Source: Natronomonas halophila (lineage in GTDB: Archaea; Halobacteriota; Halobacteria; Halobacteriales; Haloarculaceae). From it: a stretch of DNA of 64,000 nt. Positions 42,912-51,397 of the stretch are shown piece by piece. The position numbers and the translations under genes are program-made. The stretch lies in contig NZ_CP058334.1 of NCBI RefSeq assembly GCF_013391085.1, positions 2,914,001-2,978,000 on the forward strand, in the 5' to 3' direction. Position 1 is the stretch's first letter. Every line of letters starts with the position of its first letter. The notes below the pieces were generated by a model. That model was given only the letters and a program-made list of their open reading frames with translations, was not told the origin of the DNA and made no database searches.

Positions 42912-43036
42912 CGATTTACTAACAGCCCTCAGGCGACATCCGTTGTTAGCACCTACCGAGCGGGGGATGACGAGGTGGAGGCCGCGACGGAGGGCCGGCC
43001 GCCTGGGGGTGTCCAACGAAAGGAGAACGACAAACC

Positions 43037-43438
43037 ATGGAACCACGCAACCTGTTCACGGACGACCGCGCGGTATCGCCAGTCGTCGGCGTCGCGCTGC
43101 TGATTGCCATCGCGGTGATTCTGGCAGCCGTCATCGGCGCCGTCGTGCTGGGGCTCGGAACAACTGGGGCTGACACGCCGCAGGCACAACTGAATGCCAA
43201 CCTCACCGGGAGTCAGGTTACACTAGACCACCAGGGTGGCGACAAACTTCCCGGCAATCAGGTCGTCATAATTAACCGTGATACGGGCAATGAAACGACC
43301 TTAGGTACTGACCTGTCTGCAGGCCGCAGCGAGACTGTGTCTCTAAACCATTCCGATGGTGACGAGATAGCAGTCGTCTGGCAGGACCCCGATAGCGGTT
43401 CGGAGACGGTCCTGGAGACGTTCACTTACGACCCATAA
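43037..43438 (+). CDS. Archaeal type IV pilin (PilA-like)
   Basis: 133 aa. The N-terminal DDRAVSPVVGVALLIAIAVI (about 9-28) is a textbook haloarchaeal pilin start (DUF1628/Arch_pilin H-domain), cleaved by PibD after the positively charged residues. A compact beta domain with two or three N-X-S/T sites follows (NLTG, NETT, NHSD), likely N-glycosylated. It ends WQDPDSGSETVLETFTYDP, and the next pilin ends with nearly the same pattern, so they are duplicates. It has its own promoter with an unusually long leader. Confidence 0.88.
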   Translation: MEPRNLFTDDRAVSPVVGVALLIAIAVILAAVIGAVVLGLGTTGADTPQAQLNANLTGSQVTLDHQGGDKLPGNQVVIINRDTGNETTLGTDLSAGRSETVSLNHSDGDEIAVVWQDPDSGSETVLETFTYDP

Positions 43439-43456
43439 GTATTGGATAATCAATAG

Positions 43457-43843
43457 ATGACGGGGAACGAACGGGCGGTGTCACCGGTCGTCGCGACGGC
43501 GCTACTGATAGGTATCACGGTGCTGCTCGCGACGACGATCGGCATGGCGCTGTTCGACGGGAGCCTCGGGGAGGCAGAGGCCCCGGAGGTGACACTCTCG
43601 TTCGAGGTCGACGATACCGACCGGGTTCACCTGCGACACGAGGGCGGCGACCGCCTCGCCGCCGACGAAGTCGTGGTGCTGGACGAACGGGGCAACGAAC
43701 TCGCCCCCGGGCTCTCGGGGGACCTGACCACGGGCGAACGGTCCGTCATCGTCGACGACGCCACGACGGTCGAGGAGGTGACCGTCGTCTGGCGAGACCC
43801 GGATAGCGACACCACGTCGGTGCTGGCGACCTTCGAACCGTGA
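43457..43843 (+). CDS. Archaeal type IV pilin (PilA-like), tandem paralogue
   Basis: 128 aa starting 18 bp after the previous pilin. ERAVSPVVATALLIGITVLL (about 5-24) is the class III signal and H-domain. The body aligns with its neighbour (LRHEGGDRLAADEVVVLDER versus LDHQGGDKLPGNQVVIINRD; VVWRDPDSDTTSVLATFEP at the end). It is more G+C-rich and lacks the N-X-S/T sites of the first pilin. Major or minor subunit roles cannot be told apart. Confidence 0.87.
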   Translation: MTGNERAVSPVVATALLIGITVLLATTIGMALFDGSLGEAEAPEVTLSFEVDDTDRVHLRHEGGDRLAADEVVVLDERGNELAPGLSGDLTTGERSVIVDDATTVEEVTVVWRDPDSDTTSVLATFEP

Positions 43844-43931
43844 CGACCCAGTCGGGGTACCGCCCGCCAACCCTCTCGTCGACTCGACACCGCGTCCCGA
43901 GAGACGAGGCCCCGAAACTGACGCTCAGGAC

Positions 43932-45713
43932 ATGCTAGACTCCAAACTCGTAACGTTCGCCCGCGCCGAGCGCGGGGTTTCGGAAGCGGTCGGGATGACG
44001 CTTCTCGTGGGTATCGTCGTCCTCGGCATGGCTGTCATCTTGCTGGCCGGCGGCGGCCAGGTGACCGACGAACAGGAGACGGTCGAGACCGGACAGGCCG
44101 AACAGGCGCTCGTCCAGTTCGACGACGATGCCGAGCGCGTCGCCAGCGGCGGCACGACGACACGCCGGGTTGACCTCGGCCTGCGGGTGAACGACGGGAC
44201 GCTCGACGTCGAGGACGACGCCGGCCACGTCACCGTGGAGTATTTCGACCCGTTCGACCCGCTCAACGGCACCGAACTGGTGAATACGTCGATGGGCGCC
44301 GTCGTCTACGAGAACGGTGACACGACCGTCGCCTATCAGGGTGGCGGCGTCTGGCGGCGCGATGGTAACGGGTCGGTGATGGTCTCGCCACCGGAAATCA
44401 CCAATCCGGAGAAGACGCTCAACGTTCCCGTCGTCGAAACGCGGAAGGCCGGCAGCGTCCACAGCAGCGTCCAACTCCGGCGGGTCGACACCACACAGGG
44501 CTTCCCGGACGAGACGCGGGACGGAAACCTGACGAACAAGGTCGATGACGGCATCGTCCAGCTCACAATCGAGAGCCGGTACTACCGGGCGTGGGGGCGG
44601 TACTTCGAAGACGAGACGAACGCCGAAGTCGTCTACCCGCCGAACCGGGAGGCCGTCATCGTGATGTTCTTCGGCTCCCGGTTCAACCTCGGCGAGGAGG
44701 CGGGAATCATCGCGACGTCCGGTCCCGGTGAACTTCGGGTGGAGGGAAGCGGGTCGTACATCGACAGCTACAACTCCTCGAACGGGAACTACAGCGAGAC
44801 GAGTTCCAACGAGGGGGTCGTCAAGTCCGCCGGTGATATCGACCTCTACGGTGGGGCCGCGATAATGGGGGACGCCGAATCCAACAGGGAGATTCTGCTG
44901 GACGGCAGCTCGGAGATTACCGGCGACGCGTGTGCGAACGGGGACATCGATAAGGGTGGGGACGCGACAATCGGCGGCGATACGAACTGTTCTGCCAACG
45001 TCCCCATCCTCCCGCCGCTGGATGGGTTGGTGGCGACCCGGGCCGACGAACTGGCCCGTCAGAACGATAACGACAGGACGCCATACATCGAAAACAGGCG
45101 GTTCAACGTCTCAGGTGGCGACGAAATCGAACTCCAGCCCGGCAACTACTATCTGGAGAAAATCGAGTTCGAGAACAACGAGACTGTGGTCCTGAACGCG
45201 AGCGGCGGGGACTTCAACATCGTCGTCGAGGATTACATCGTCCTCGACCAGGGCCACGTCCGGATAACCGGCGAGAAGGGCGACGGCGGCGTTCGGGTGT
45301 ACCTCGCAAGCGAGGAGAGTTCCGGGCGAACGGTCTCGGGGACCGGTGGCGAACCGGCCGACCACTTCTACGTCGACGGCGACAGCAAGGTGCGGGTCCG
45401 GAACGATTCCGCGCCCCGCTTTCAGGTTCTCGCACCGTCGACGTTCACCGGGGCAATCAGGGCCTCCGGGTCGGACGACCCGCAGGTGACCGCTATCGTC
45501 ATGGCGCCCACGCCGGCGGCGGGACCGAGCCAGTTCATCGTCCGCGATTCGGAACTCTTCGGGGCCGTCGTAACCGGCAACCTCTCGGCGGAGAACAACG
45601 GGGAAGTCCACTTCGACCGCGGTATCTACGGCGAGGAGATTCCCTTCGGCGAGGACTCACTCATCGACTTCCTCTATCTCACCCATCACGAAATCGAAGT
45701 CGAGGGCACTTAG
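43932..45713 (+). CDS. Large pilin-like surface protein with beta-helix-type domain (DUF7289/DUF7305-like)
   Basis: 593 aa. ERGVSEAVGMTLLVGIVVLG (about 13-32) is a pilin-like start. Residues about 40-230 resemble the accessory protein at 41251. From about 250 to 590 comes a repetitive beta-rich domain (GPGELRVEGSGSYI, DIDLYGGAAIMGDAESNREI, LDGSSEITGDACANGDI) like polymer-forming or adhesin beta-solenoids, with several N-X-S/T sites. It probably sits on the pilus tip or cell surface as an adhesin. It follows the two pilins after about 90 bp. Confidence 0.75.
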   Translation: MLDSKLVTFARAERGVSEAVGMTLLVGIVVLGMAVILLAGGGQVTDEQETVETGQAEQALVQFDDDAERVASGGTTTRRVDLGLRVNDGTLDVEDDAGHVTVEYFDPFDPLNGTELVNTSMGAVVYENGDTTVAYQGGGVWRRDGNGSVMVSPPEITNPEKTLNVPVVETRKAGSVHSSVQLRRVDTTQGFPDETRDGNLTNKVDDGIVQLTIESRYYRAWGRYFEDETNAEVVYPPNREAVIVMFFGSRFNLGEEAGIIATSGPGELRVEGSGSYIDSYNSSNGNYSETSSNEGVVKSAGDIDLYGGAAIMGDAESNREILLDGSSEITGDACANGDIDKGGDATIGGDTNCSANVPILPPLDGLVATRADELARQNDNDRTPYIENRRFNVSGGDEIELQPGNYYLEKIEFENNETVVLNASGGDFNIVVEDYIVLDQGHVRITGEKGDGGVRVYLASEESSGRTVSGTGGEPADHFYVDGDSKVRVRNDSAPRFQVLAPSTFTGAIRASGSDDPQVTAIVMAPTPAAGPSQFIVRDSELFGAVVTGNLSAENNGEVHFDRGIYGEEIPFGEDSLIDFLYLTHHEIEVEGT

Positions 45714-45870
45714 CCGGACGAAGGGGATTTCGCGGCGCGGTTTCAGGCGCCACGTTCGGCTTTCCCGACACCGCGGACGGGGAGTCGTTCATCCGGCGAT
45801 AACTACTCAGCAAGAAACGAGGAAGGAAATCTGCAGAACTTTCTTGCCGCTTACGTTCCCAGTAACAGCC

Positions 45871-46245
45871 GTGACTGCCACCGCGACCGCCGATGGACTC
45901 GAGGACCGCATCGAGCGGTGGTGGCGCCTGTTCGCGGTCGCGCTCTTCCTTCTGGTGCCGCTGGACCTGCTGACGACGTTGCTCGTGGTGACCAGATACG
46001 GGACCGTCGTCGAGGCCAACCCCCTGATGCGATGGCTGCTGGATCAGGGGCTTCTCGTCGTGACGGCGACCAACCTCGGCGTGGTCGTTCTCGTCGTCCT
46101 CCTGTTTCAGGCCGCTATCCGGCGAATACGGCAGACGCCCCCGGCGTATCATCGGGCTGTTACCCGCGTGGTGGACGTCTGGGTCGGCGTCCTTCTCGTC
46201 GCCGGGACGGTGCTCGTCGCCAACAACCTCGCCGTGCTCCTCTGA
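45871..46245 (+). CDS. Small membrane protein, DUF5658-like
   Basis: 124 aa from the GTG at 45871; an upstream in-frame TTG at 45844 is less likely. Three hydrophobic segments are present (about 20-42, 58-80, 98-122). The first ends in LLTTLLVVTRYGTVVEANPL, the D-x-x-T/N-P pattern typical of DUF5658 proteins. Function unknown; it does not appear to be linked to the pilins other than by position. Confidence 0.65.
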   Translation: MTATATADGLEDRIERWWRLFAVALFLLVPLDLLTTLLVVTRYGTVVEANPLMRWLLDQGLLVVTATNLGVVVLVVLLFQAAIRRIRQTPPAYHRAVTRVVDVWVGVLLVAGTVLVANNLAVLL

Positions 46246-46297
46246 GCGATGGGCTCCGACCCGAAGCTATAGGACGATGTTCGGCGTCGGTCGGGGT

Positions 46298-46564
46298 ATG
46301 AGTCCGACGGTCCAGGAGTTGCGGAACGGGATTCGCAGGCGTATCGGCCGCTTCGAACGCGAGGTGAACGCCCAGTTCACGAAGGAGGAACTGGCGGCCA
46401 TCGCCGAGGCGGTCGGGTACGATGGGCGTCGTCCCTCGAAGGGGGAAATGCGCGCGGAAATCCGACAGCGGGTGGGTATCGCCGCGGAGGGCGAAGCGGC
46501 GAGCGACGACACGTTTCGGAAGGCCGACCTGAAAGCGATAGCCGAGGCTCTCGACGAAGGGTAG
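46298..46564 (+). CDS. Small charged helical protein, unknown function
   Basis: 88 aa from the ATG at 46298; the longer frame to 46277 adds seven residues. Two similar helical segments occur, FTKEELAAIAEAVGYD and FRKADLKAIAEALDEG, each beginning with an aromatic residue and a Lys, so there may be an internal repeat. No transmembrane segment or known motif. Could bind nucleic acid or another protein; no evidence for either. Confidence 0.55.
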   Translation: MSPTVQELRNGIRRRIGRFEREVNAQFTKEELAAIAEAVGYDGRRPSKGEMRAEIRQRVGIAAEGEAASDDTFRKADLKAIAEALDEG

Positions 46565-46597
46565 TTGCGGGTCTGAAAAAGACGAACCCCGAACCGG

Positions 46598-46996
46598 TCA
46601 GTCGATTTTCTCGGCGACCTCGCTGTCGAGATACTGGATACACCATTCGAGGTCGTCCATCGTGGCGGCCGCCCCGTGTCGGTCGACGGAGATGATAAAT
46701 CCCGACTTCCTCGGCAGGGCGTCGGCCCAAGAGAGGATGTACGCCTCGTCGAAGACGCGGATGAACGCCTGAAGTTCGCCCGCCCTGAACGCGGTTTCGG
46801 TCTCACTCAGTCCCAGCTGTTTTACGATGGTATCATCGACGATTTCGCGGTCCTCGCTGGTGGTGTACTGCTGGCGGATATCGTCCCGCATCCGCGTTCG
46901 GTAGTCGGTGGCATCGTACCGGGTGACGACGCGCAAATCCGACTTTAAACGGTCGTACACCGCATTCCAGACGGTATCGACGAGCGTTTCGGCCAT
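46598..46996 (-). CDS. Small protein, DUF7522-like, unknown function
   Basis: 132 aa. A helical N-terminus (WNAVYDRLKSDLRVVTRYDA), then DIRQQYTTSEDREIVDDTIV and a beta-rich end (KSGFIISVDRHGAAATMDDL). This is a common haloarchaeal small protein family, recalled as DUF7522. It overlaps no neighbour and has no clear promoter; the function is unknown. Confidence 0.65.
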   Translation of the reverse strand: MAETLVDTVWNAVYDRLKSDLRVVTRYDATDYRTRMRDDIRQQYTTSEDREIVDDTIVKQLGLSETETAFRAGELQAFIRVFDEAYILSWADALPRKSGFIISVDRHGAAATMDDLEWCIQYLDSEVAEKID

Positions 46997-47096
46997 GGTG
47001 CTGGTTAAATACAGATGTCAATGGAGACGCGGATAGTCTTATCGCTCGGGTCAGGCGTCGGTAGCCGACCGTTTGCTCGAAGTTGACGGGGCCGAA

Positions 47097-47297
47097 TCAG
47101 GGGGTCAGAAGCGGCGTCGCTCGGGGCCGTGTCGTGATGGTCGTCCCGCAGTCGGGACAGTCGTAGACGCGGCGGTCGTCCTCGTCGTGGACGTTCCAGT
47201 CGCCCTCGATGTCGCTTTCGTGGTCGCAATCGGGACAGAAGAGTACCGCCTTTCGGCGCGATTCGGCTTCGGTTCTGGAGGGACGGTGGACGGGCAC
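47097..47297 (-). CDS. Small zinc-ribbon protein
   Basis: 66 aa from a GTG at 47297; a longer frame reaches 47366. Two CPxC pairs 27 residues apart (FCPDCDHE and DCPDCGTT) form a classical zinc ribbon. The N-terminal ESRRKAVLFCPDC is typical of short haloarchaeal zinc-finger proteins thought to help regulation or RNA/protein binding. The exact start is uncertain because there is no ATG. Confidence 0.65.
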   Translation of the reverse strand: MPVHRPSRTEAESRRKAVLFCPDCDHESDIEGDWNVHDEDDRRVYDCPDCGTTITTRPRATPLLTP

Positions 47298-47362
47298 GGG
47301 TATGGATGCGATAGGGGCTGAACGGGGATAACCCTGTTTAAACGGTCGGGTCGGACCGTTCG

Positions 47363-47716
47363 TCACTCGGCGGCCTCGTGGGTGTTGATGAGTGTCAGAA
47401 TATCCTCACAGAGCGCTCCCGGCGTCCCCTGGACCTGCTTGGTTTCGACGTCGTAGCGAACCAGTCCGCAGGCGTCCAACTTCGGGAGATGAATCTGATG
47501 GAGCGCGATGCGGACCCGAGAGCGCCGTTCGGCGGTCGGGCGGTCGCCCCCATCGATTCGCTCGATGACGCCGTCGACGAGGGCGTCGAGGCGTATCCGC
47601 TCGCCCTCGGCTTCGGTCAGCAACCGTAGGACTACCCGTCGGTGTTCGTCGGCGACGGCCGAGATCACGTCGTCCAGCGTGGCGGACCGGTCGCCTTCGG
47701 CCATCGGTGTCGTCAT
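47363..47716 (-). CDS. Winged-helix (ArsR/DUF7344-like) regulator
   Basis: 117 aa. DDVISAVADEHRRVVLRLLT (about 15-34) is the usual first helix of haloarchaeal ArsR-like winged-helix proteins; RVRIALHQIHLPKLDACGLV (about 68-87) is the recognition and wing region, and VRYDVETKQV the wing strand. No metal or ligand residues are evident. Its start codon may be one of two ATGs four codons apart. A transcriptional role is expected; the target is unknown. Confidence 0.78.
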   Translation of the reverse strand: MTTPMAEGDRSATLDDVISAVADEHRRVVLRLLTEAEGERIRLDALVDGVIERIDGGDRPTAERRSRVRIALHQIHLPKLDACGLVRYDVETKQVQGTPGALCEDILTLINTHEAAE

Positions 47717-47824
47717 TCGGTGGCCCCGGGGGTCGACCGTCCTACGTTCGACTGACCGTACATATGCACTACATACCGCCCCATCATTGTGTTCGTTCGC
47801 CTTGGTGAACCAAGTGACTGGGAA

Positions 47825-48478
47825 CTATTCGTTCGGTTTGGCGGCGAGCGTGTTGGTGACGAGTGAGACGATTGCCCGCCGGAGCCGTTCGGTCACGGCC
47901 TGGTCGGAAATATCGAGTTTCTCGGCGAGTTCCTTGGTCGTACAGCCTCGCGGGATATCGTAGTAGCCCATCCGTACCGCGAGGGTCATCGCCTCCCGCT
48001 GGGGTTCGGTCAGGCCATACCAGGGGCCGGCATCGGGAGACGTCGGGTTGTAGACCCGGTCCATCGCCAGTGAGATGTTCGCGGATTCACAGCGGTCCGT
48101 GAACTCGGAGAGGTCGTCGTGGCTGGGAAACCGGATTTCGAAGTTCCAGTTTTCGGCCGTACCGGTGGCGCTCAAAAGCTGGCCCGCACTACGTTGGAGA
48201 CAGTCGAAAAAGCGGTCCTGTGAAGCGTCCCAATCGAGCGTGAATAGGGTTCGGTCCTCGAAGACGTCCACCTCCGTAGCGTCGTTGACCGCGGAATGGT
48301 CCCTGATAGCTTGGAGGAACGACTCCCGCGTCGAGTTGTGAACCCAAAAGAGCGGGACGGCGGCCTCACCGATAGGAACGAGGCGTTCGAGTTCGATGGT
48401 AGACTCACTGCTGACCGAGAGGATTCGACCGAGTTCAAAACCAGTAGATGAAACACGAAATTCTGCGATGACGCTCAT
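47825..48478 (-). CDS. Bat-type helix-turn-helix regulator
   Basis: 217 aa. The N-terminal ~150 residues form a GAF-like sensor domain of the bacterio-opsin-activator type. Residues about 155-210 form the HTH_10 domain (LTEPQREAMTLAVRMGYYDI, TKELAEKLDISDQAVTERLR). A minus-strand TATA-like TTTAAGCA at 48498-48507 lies about 25 bp before the ATG, so the mRNA is leaderless. It is divergently paired with a paralogue at 48683. Confidence 0.82.
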   Translation of the reverse strand: MSVIAEFRVSSTGFELGRILSVSSESTIELERLVPIGEAAVPLFWVHNSTRESFLQAIRDHSAVNDATEVDVFEDRTLFTLDWDASQDRFFDCLQRSAGQLLSATGTAENWNFEIRFPSHDDLSEFTDRCESANISLAMDRVYNPTSPDAGPWYGLTEPQREAMTLAVRMGYYDIPRGCTTKELAEKLDISDQAVTERLRRAIVSLVTNTLAAKPNE

Positions 48479-48530
48479 TACTTGTCCTTGGTTCCCTGCT
48501 TAAACGGGGCCGTACAAAACGGGGGGGCTT

Positions 48531-48540
48531 GGTATATAAT
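48531..48540 (+). promoter_or_regulatory. TATA box of the second Bat-type regulator
   Basis: ggtatataat is a strong archaeal TATA box. Transcription would begin near 48562, leaving a leader of about 120 bases before the ATG at 48683. This is long for a haloarchaeal gene. Confidence 0.6.
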
Positions 48541-48682
48541 GCAGGATATAAACAACGTAGAACCGACGGCAAGCGCGGGGTCGCTCTGTTGGGTGATTTG
48601 GGCGTCCGCCTCGTACGGTTGGGTCGGCTTACCTTGCGTACCACCCCTGGGGGTTATCCCGCTCGACGCCGAACTGTCCGGT

Positions 48683-49324
48683 ATGGCTACGGTCATGGAG
48701 TTCACGAGTCCGGCAGACGAGTTCCCGTTAGGAACGGTCTTCGAGAACCTGCCGGAGGTGACCGTCGAACTGGAGCGACTCATCCCCCACGAGTCGCTCA
48801 TCATCCCCTATTTTTGGGTCCGTGGCGCGGCCCCCGAGCACATCGAAGCTGCCTTCGAACCTCACGCGGGCGTGGTCAACATCGAACTCATCGATAACGT
48901 CGAAAACGAGTATCTCATGCGCGCGGAATGGGAAGGCGAGTACTTCGGCGTCCTGAACGCCCTGGCCTCCGCCGAGGTCGCCGTCCTCACCGGCATCGGG
49001 ACGAAGGACGGCTGGCATTTCGAGGTCCGCGGCGAGAGCAGAAAGAAGATAAGCGAGTTCCGGTCCATCTGCCAGGCCCACGATATTTCCATCGAGATAA
49101 CCGCCGTCCACGAACTGCTCCCGGTACAGGGCGACACCTACGAGTTGACCGACGCACAGCGGGAGGCGCTGGTGTTGGCCTTCGAACGCGGCTATTTCGA
49201 CACTCCGCGTGAGACGTCGCTCGAAGAACTCGCCGACGAACTCGGCATCACCCAACAGTCGCTTTCCTCCCGCCTCAAGCGCGGTCATCGACGCCTCATC
49301 GCCGGGGCGCTCGTCAGCGAATGA
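48683..49324 (+). CDS. Bat-type helix-turn-helix regulator, paralogue of 47825-48478
   Basis: 213 aa from the ATG at 48683. The upstream open frame to 48482 crosses the promoter and is not counted. The N-terminal sensor domain parallels its neighbour (VTVELERLIPHESLIIPYFW versus TIELERLVPIGEAAVPLFW), and the C-terminal HTH_10 domain reads LTDAQREALVLAFERGYFDT, then LEELADELGITQQSLSSRLK. The two genes are back to back with promoters in the 200-bp space between them, so cross-regulation is possible. Confidence 0.82.
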   Translation: MATVMEFTSPADEFPLGTVFENLPEVTVELERLIPHESLIIPYFWVRGAAPEHIEAAFEPHAGVVNIELIDNVENEYLMRAEWEGEYFGVLNALASAEVAVLTGIGTKDGWHFEVRGESRKKISEFRSICQAHDISIEITAVHELLPVQGDTYELTDAQREALVLAFERGYFDTPRETSLEELADELGITQQSLSSRLKRGHRRLIAGALVSE

Positions 49325-49450
49325 ACCGACGGAGCGAACCGCTGGTGTTTCCCGTCACCGGTTGCGGGACTCCCTCCGATTGGGTATTTAAACTCCCTGT
49401 ATTATAAGCGCTACACACCAACCGTTTCAAACGTCTAACAACATCCAGAA

Positions 49451-49801
49451 ATGGTAACTACACCGGCAGGAGTCGAACTGCAGTCCTTCGAAGACTCCCC
49501 AGCCTCTGGGGCGTATCTGGCGCGGTACGACTCGAACGCAACCTCCGCGAGCATGGCCGTTATCGCGACACTGTCGATGGTGATGGATCGCTGCCCGACC
49601 GAACTGGCGCCGCTCCAGTCGGCCGTCGATACCGACGCGCTCGACGCGATATTTCGCGAGTCGGATACGTCGGGGTCCGGCGTCTCGGTCACGTTTTCCG
49701 TACCGAAGCATACGGTCACTGTCGGCAGTTCCGGCACCGTCACGGTCACCAAGCCGGAGGCGCAGGTGTCGGCCGAAACCAATGGGAGGCCCACGCAATG
49801 A
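49451..49801 (+). CDS. HalOD1 output-domain protein
   Basis: 116 aa. The pattern AYLARYDSNATSASMAVIAT (about 20-39), then DRCPTELAPLQSAVDTDALD and the beta-strand end VSVTFSVPKHTVTVGSSGTV, is the HalOD1 domain. It is a haloarchaeal output module also seen fused to response regulators. A TATA-like attataagc (49401-49409) lies about 45 bp upstream. It overlaps the next small gene by 4 bp. Confidence 0.78.
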   Translation: MVTTPAGVELQSFEDSPASGAYLARYDSNATSASMAVIATLSMVMDRCPTELAPLQSAVDTDALDAIFRESDTSGSGVSVTFSVPKHTVTVGSSGTVTVTKPEAQVSAETNGRPTQ

Positions 49802-49980
49802 CTGAAGGGGAATCGCCGATGACAGGGGAAGAGTTGACCGCCGAGTTGAAGGTACTGCTTCGCCGGGCCCACGACAACGGCGTCGGCGTCAACGGCGGCT
49901 GGGAGTGTCGGAACGACTCCGAGTATCCCGACTGGGACGTCGTTATCACGGAAGTCCAGAAGCCGGAAGCCTCCGAGTAG
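49798..49980 (+). CDS. Small protein coupled to HalOD1 gene, unknown function
   Basis: 60 aa. The ATG overlaps the HalOD1 stop (ATGA). A helix (GEELTAELKVLLRRAHDNGV) leads to a short Trp-containing end (GGWECRNDSEYPDWDVVITE). Such small acidic proteins often follow HalOD1 genes. No function known. Confidence 0.6.
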   Translation: MTEGESPMTGEELTAELKVLLRRAHDNGVGVNGGWECRNDSEYPDWDVVITEVQKPEASE

Positions 49981-50098
49981 ACTTCCAAATCTCCACCGAA
50001 CCCCGCCGTTTCTCGACGCTGGGTGACGATTCGGTATCTCTTTTCAGGGAAGGTATCGGCTCCATAACTATTCGTATCGGACCGGAATCACGAGGGAG

Positions 50099-51355
50099 AT
50101 GAATCGCGATTCGAACACCACGCAAAACCGGGACCGGCGGTACGGTACCGCGGGTGTGACGCCCGCCGTCAAGGAGGAATCGACGAGGATTGCGGGCGGC
50201 CGAATCGTCACACCGGACGGGGTCTACGAGGACGGCAGCCTCCTCATCAGCGGGTCCAGAATCGAGCGCGTGAATCAGTCTCACGACCGGCGTACACACG
50301 CCCACACGACGGTCGATGCGACCGACCGGGTCGTCATGCCCGGCCTCGTCGACCTCCACGGCGACGATATCGAGAGTCACCTCTTTCCCCGGCCCGAGGC
50401 CCGCATCGATACCGACCGTGCCGTCGTCGACGCCGACCGCGCCAACGTCACCAGCGGCATCACGACCAAGTTCCACGCCATCGCCTTCGAGGACGACCCC
50501 GACGAGAACCGGACGGTCTCGCTGGCCCGCGAACTCGTCGAGACGTTCGAGGCGTCCCCGGAACTGCTCGGGGACAACCGCGTCCACGCGCGGTGTGAAG
50601 TGACCGAAAGTGTCGACGCGGTCCGGGAACTCCTGTCGGAAAACACCGCCATCGACCTGGTCTCGCTTATGAACCACGTCCCCGGCGACGGGCAGTTCGC
50701 CGACCGAGAGGCCTTCGAGCGCCGCTACGTGGAGGGCCACCGGCTCTCGCCCGACGGCGCCGAGAGACTCGCCGAACGGCGCGCCGATACCGACGAGTCG
50801 ACCCTCCGGGACCGCATCGCGACCCTCAGCGACCACGCCAGCGACGCCGGACTGCCGGTCGCCTCCCACGACGATACGGCGCCCGAAACCGTCGAACGGA
50901 TGGCCGCACTGGACGTCTCCATCAGCGAGTTTCCGGTCACGCTGGCCGCCGCCGAACGGGCCTCCGAACTCGGGTTACACACCGTCATGGGTGCGCCGAA
51001 CCTCGTGCAGGGCGGCAGCCTCTGGGGCAACCTCGCGGTCGAAGACGCCGTGGATGCGGGCGTGGTCGACGTGCTCTGTTCGGATTACCACCCGCCATCG
51101 CTGCTGGCCGCGCCCTTCGTCCCGACGGGCGAACCCCTCCACGAACGCGTGGCACGCGTCACAAGTAACCCCGCCGATGCTGTCGGTCTCGACGACCGCG
51201 GCCGCATCGAGGCGGGACGCCGCGCGGACGTCCTCGTCGTCGACCCGGAGCCGGTCCCGACGGTCGAACGCGCCTTCGTAAACGGCGAGGCCGTTCTGCA
51301 GGCCAGCGAGACGACTCGTGACCGGGCCCGAACCGAGTACAGCCCGGCCTCGTGA
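50099..51355 (+). CDS. phnM: PhnM-type amidohydrolase (alpha-D-ribose 1-methylphosphonate 5-triphosphate diphosphatase family)
   Basis: 418 aa with an N-terminal extension of about 30 residues over usual PhnM. Amidohydrolase barrel features: DLHGDDIESHLFPRP (about 84-98, metal His region with Asp), TSGITTKFHAIAFED, SLMNHVPGDGQF (about 187-198), SHDDTAPETVERM (about 258) and SDYHPPS (about 325). PhnM removes pyrophosphate from the ribose triphosphate intermediate of the C-P lyase pathway. No other phn gene is in this window, so either the pathway is elsewhere or the enzyme works on another phosphorylated substrate. Confidence 0.82.
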   Translation: MNRDSNTTQNRDRRYGTAGVTPAVKEESTRIAGGRIVTPDGVYEDGSLLISGSRIERVNQSHDRRTHAHTTVDATDRVVMPGLVDLHGDDIESHLFPRPEARIDTDRAVVDADRANVTSGITTKFHAIAFEDDPDENRTVSLARELVETFEASPELLGDNRVHARCEVTESVDAVRELLSENTAIDLVSLMNHVPGDGQFADREAFERRYVEGHRLSPDGAERLAERRADTDESTLRDRIATLSDHASDAGLPVASHDDTAPETVERMAALDVSISEFPVTLAAAERASELGLHTVMGAPNLVQGGSLWGNLAVEDAVDAGVVDVLCSDYHPPSLLAAPFVPTGEPLHERVARVTSNPADAVGLDDRGRIEAGRRADVLVVDPEPVPTVERAFVNGEAVLQASETTRDRARTEYSPAS

Positions 51356-51397
51356 GGGTGGCTCCGGGATATAAATAGGCGGCCGCTCCCGTCCGTC

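Noticed and set aside
48482-48682. Upstream extension of the second Bat-type regulator
   Set aside because: It would run through a strong TATA box, and its Trp/Cys-rich translation does not match the regulator family.
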